Source of the DNA: Thalassiosira profunda
Taxonomy: Eukaryota; Bacillariophyta; Thalassiosirophyceae; Thalassiosirales; Thalassiosiraceae
Length of the DNA: 19,667 bases
NCBI GenBank assembly: GCA_036939355.1
Contig: JALLAP010000113.1
Coordinates: 1-19,667 of the forward strand
Reading direction: 5' to 3'
Translations under genes and position numbers: made by a program
Notes under the pieces: model-generated
Told to the model about the DNA's origin: nothing
Seen by the model: the letters and a program-made list of their open reading frames with translations, nothing else
The model's database searches: none
In this document: positions 17,280-19,667 of the stretch, piece after piece
Numbering within the stretch: position 1 is the stretch's first letter
Layout of the letters: the number at the start of each line of letters is the position of its first letter

Positions 17280-18389
17280 TCACGGAAGCAGCGCCAACCG
17301 CGATTCCACCTGCGTCATGCTGGGCATCCGCAGGTCGGCCGCCGCGAGGGTATTTGCCAGCACGCTCGTCAGCCTCTCCCACGACTCCTTCGTCCGCGCC
17401 CTCCGGAAGTGCTCGACCTCCTCGGACGTGTATAAGAACCGGGCGTGAATTGCAATCACCCGCGTGTCGTACTCGGTATCGAAGAACTGCGGGGCGTGGC
17501 GCATCAATGTCGAGGAGGACAGGTACACGCTCCCCGGCGTCTGCTCCTCCAATGCTTCATCTACTTCATTCGACTGCTGCCCCACTGGTCGACGAAGCAA
17601 TGTAGAATTCCTGCCCTCGCCCCGTATCCTCTTGGAATGGAGCACCCGCCGTCCCCGCAACGTCACCGCCAAATGCAGCAACGAATTCTCCGCGTCGGTG
17701 TGCCACGCCCGCCCCGACGCCAGCTTGTCCTCGTTCCCCCTGCCGTAGTGAATTTGCACCGACAAATCCCCGAAGTGGTAGCCCCTCTGGATCCACCACG
17801 CTAGCACATAACAGACATCTTTGTTCCCGGTATCTTCGTACGTGGACGCCGCGAGCAGCTCCCGTCGCAAGCTCTCAAAGATCTCTTTGTTCACCTCCCG
17901 CACGGCCTCGAAAAACGCCCGCGTGAACCTCCCAGCGGCGGGCTTGTCGAAGTCCTTCCCAATCAGCGGGTTGGGATTCCGCGAATACACCGTCCCCTCC
18001 GTGCGCAGGCCATGGTAGTAGCCCTCGTACACATAAACGGGCGGGCTCACCCGGTTGTCCAGCCCCGGTATCTTGCTCAGTTCCTCTTCTGGGCAGGAGT
18101 ACAGGTGCTCCCCCAACAATCGTCGCAGCAAATCGTCGTCGAACCTCGTGCGGAGCATCACCACCGGCGCGGATTGGGCGCCGATATCGATGGCTCTGAT
18201 TGGATGTTTGGCCATTGTGCCTCTTCTCTCCATGCTCACATTAGATTGTCGAGCGAAGAAGAGCCGCCGCGTCAAAGTCAGGGCAACAGCTGTTGCAGCA
18301 ATTGCAAAGATCAGCCTCCGTCGCTGGTTGTAGCTGCGGGCGTGGCCCTTGGGGTTCTCCTTGGTGCCTCGCGGCCGGGGCGCCCCCAT
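17280..18389 (-). CDS. Type II membrane protein, 2OG-Fe(II)-oxygenase-like
   Basis: A 369-residue intronless protein with ATG at 18389. A basic tail (residues 1-25) precedes one membrane segment (~26-40, LIFAIAATAVALTL), placing the rest in the lumen or outside. The conserved-looking block GYHFGDLSVQIHYGRG is followed by AWHTDAENSLLHLAVTLRG (229-246) and PGSVYLSSSTLMRHAPQF (285-302), then TRVIAIHARFL (309-319). The spacing HxD (230-232), a distal His (298) and Arg (310) matches the iron and 2-oxoglutarate ligands of prolyl hydroxylase-type double-stranded beta-helix oxygenases. A Golgi/ER hydroxylase of proteins is therefore likely, but overall similarity was judged by eye. The C-terminal ~50 residues are helical. 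The gene is upstream of the LRR-RING gene on the same strand with 270 bp between. Confidence 0.65.
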   Translation of the reverse strand: MGAPRPRGTKENPKGHARSYNQRRRLIFAIAATAVALTLTRRLFFARQSNVSMERRGTMAKHPIRAIDIGAQSAPVVMLRTRFDDDLLRRLLGEHLYSCPEEELSKIPGLDNRVSPPVYVYEGYYHGLRTEGTVYSRNPNPLIGKDFDKPAAGRFTRAFFEAVREVNKEIFESLRRELLAASTYEDTGNKDVCYVLAWWIQRGYHFGDLSVQIHYGRGNEDKLASGRAWHTDAENSLLHLAVTLRGRRVLHSKRIRGEGRNSTLLRRPVGQQSNEVDEALEEQTPGSVYLSSSTLMRHAPQFFDTEYDTRVIAIHARFLYTSEEVEHFRRARTKESWERLTSVLANTLAAADLRMPSMTQVESRLALLP

Positions 18390-18864
18390 GATGTGTGACG
18401 GGCGACGCAGCTCCTAGTATCGAGCGCGATGCCACTGCCGCTACAATTTCTCACAGCTTACAGGCGGGCTCGCCCAGCCATCCCTTAGCTGCGCTCCAGG
18501 CCACCCGCTTCATCGCCGGCGTCTGCATCGTCGTGCTCCCCCCGCTTGACATCGAACTTCGAGCGACTCTGGGCGGAAGGCCCGAGCAAGCAAGGCGACT
18601 ACTAGATATGGTAGACGCCTACGACCTAGATACGTAATACCTTTCCCGCCATTCCATTCTCCCCCCGCCCGCCCGCTGCTGTTGACGCGCCGCCCCGAGA
18701 CGCCTTCGGCCCGCGCCGCCGGTCTCCTCGCCCTGCCCGCGCCTCCTGAGCCGCCGCGGAGTACCGCAGCACTGGTTCGTGAAGGTCGAGATCCCTCTCT
18801 AGAGCGTCGCAAAACCGCGCACGTTCACGGACACCACTCACATCACCGGTTCACGGACACAACC
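18390..18864. promoter_or_regulatory. Divergent intergenic region, 475 bp
   Basis: This lies between the oxygenase-like gene and the LRR gene at 18865. It has TACGTA (18631-18636) near its middle. Close to the rightward start is a 12-bp direct repeat GTTCACGGACAC at 18823-18834 and 18849-18860, the second copy four bases before the ATG. No gene, RNA or TATA box was convincing. Confidence 0.4.
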
Positions 18865-19667
18865 ATGGGAACGATCGACATCCTCGGCGTGGATGAAAAG
18901 GCCGTGATATTCCGGTATCTGAACTGGCCGGAAGTTCTCCGCGATGCCTTTTGTGGCAGGTGGACCATCGGCGACAACGATGGCGCCGCGGGCGCTCTCG
19001 TAGCTTCGTGCAATTTTGCATTGCACAACAGCCGGCGGAATCAGAGGCCAATCTTCGAAAGCCGCCCGCCGCAGTACACCGTTGGCAGCCCCGAGGACTA
19101 CAATGCCCTGGCGTGGGTGGCGTGCGTCTTGCCCCGCCTCCGTACCTTGAGTCTCAACCGCCTCCCCGCGGATTATCGCTACGAAAATGGAGGGGAAACG
19201 GTGGAAGAAGAGGCCGAGAGCAAATCTGCCTTCGACTCATCAGATGACGAAGAAGATGCGGCAAAGATGCATGAGCTTGGCGTGGAAATTGTGCAAAGCT
19301 TCCGATTCGTGGAGCAACTGAACATCCGGGGCGCCCGGTTGAATGGAACGTATCCAAACTTCTTCAATTTCTCACACCTCAAGCAGTTGCACATAGGCTA
19401 CATGCAGTACATGAAGTTCGATTTGGAGATGGTTGCAAGAATGCCGCTGCTCGAGGAGTGAGCTTGTTGTACTGCAAGAGATTGAGCGGGGATATTGGCA
19501 GCCTGGGGGTGTTAAAAGATACCCTTCGGAGTATCCAGATTGCTGGGGACGGCAATTGCAAAAAAATCAGTGGACAGTTGATGAATCTGTCGGACTTTCC
19601 GCAGTTGCACGTATTGCGTCTGCGCGACACATCGATCGTGGGAGACGTGCGGGATCTTCGAGCGCAC
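18865..19667 (+). CDS. Leucine-rich-repeat protein, frameshifted near 19458 and cut by window end
   Basis: The ATG at 18865 (context CAACCATGG) opens a 198-residue frame that ends at TGA 19459-19461. Directly there a second frame (from GTG at 19458) continues without a stop to the window end and completes the repeat pattern: ...ARMPLLEE / VSLLYCKRLSGDIGSLGVLK..., DFPQLHVLRLRDTSIVGD. One missing base (GAG GAG GTG expected, GAG GAG TG observed) explains the break, so it is a sequencing error or a recent pseudogene; an intron of this size is unlikely. The N-terminal ~60 residues (DEKAVIFRYLNWPEVLRDAF) resemble an F-box weakly. The middle contains an acidic Ser/Asp/Glu stretch, then LRRs (LKQLHIGYMQ..., LRLRDTSIVGDVRDL) of a type common in diatoms. 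The role is unknown; LRRs suggest protein binding. Distinct from the LRR_5 family in this window. Confidence 0.7.

Noticed and set aside
1..19667. CRISPR arrays, tRNA/rRNA genes, insertion sequences or prophage modules
   Set aside because: No spaced repeats, cloverleaf-like sequence, transposase motif or terminal inverted repeats were found by eye, and gene structure is eukaryotic.

Overview
The window looks like compact nuclear DNA from a diatom, probably close to Thalassiosira. I infer this from four things: three BspA-type leucine-rich-repeat (LRR_5) proteins with a shared helical tail; a secreted-protein C-terminal domain with the DGICCSYGSGSY motif that I associate with diatoms; short GT-AG introns of 68-104 nt; and single-gene units on both strands with 100-480 bp gaps. 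No prokaryotic operon signals, CRISPR array, rRNA, tRNA or transposase was seen. The species is not proven.

Layout. 1-1473 (+): SET-domain protein in three exons, possibly missing its 5' end. 1684-2967 (+): LRR_5 protein A. 3227-4132 (-): four-helix membrane protein with a MerT-like CC motif and a C-terminal MerP/HMA-like domain. 4411-5460 (+): secreted Cys-containing protein of unknown function. 5610-7150 (-): two-exon GH99/GH71-like glycosidase. 7582-8877 (+): LRR_5 protein B. 9014-9262 (-): small Cys-rich protein. 9482-10918 (+): TGS1-like RNA cap guanine-N2 methyltransferase with two LOTUS-like modules in front. 11067-13756 (-): two-exon membrane-anchored subtilisin-like protease with a diatom C-terminal domain. 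14071-15126 (+): type II membrane sulfotransferase-like protein. 15314-16937 (-): LRR_5 protein fused to a coiled coil and RING-like zinc domain, broken in this assembly by unmerged contig overlaps. 17280-18389 (-): type II membrane 2OG-Fe(II)-oxygenase-like protein. 18865-19667 (+): leucine-rich-repeat protein with a +/-1 frameshift, truncated by the window end.

Most of the genes do not form an obvious pathway. A recurring theme is secretory or membrane-anchored proteins (protease, GH99-like, sulfotransferase-like, oxygenase-like, MerT-like, secreted Cys protein), mixed with LRR proteins and two proteins predicted to modify protein or RNA (SET and TGS1-like).

The clearest new observation is at 16035-17012. 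Two single N bases are each flanked by an identical 72-bp direct repeat, which is the signature of contigs joined without merging their overlap. Collapsing these repeats restores one open frame, so two apparent genes become one 516-residue LRR_5-RING fusion. Its paralogues A and B lack the RING part, and the sequences diverge right after a shared REWF/RKWF motif. Other points worth checking are the LOTUS-TGS1 domain order, the MerT-HMA fusion in a eukaryote, an ATGTGCAT-like motif in all four predicted introns, and TACGTA elements in gene upstream regions.
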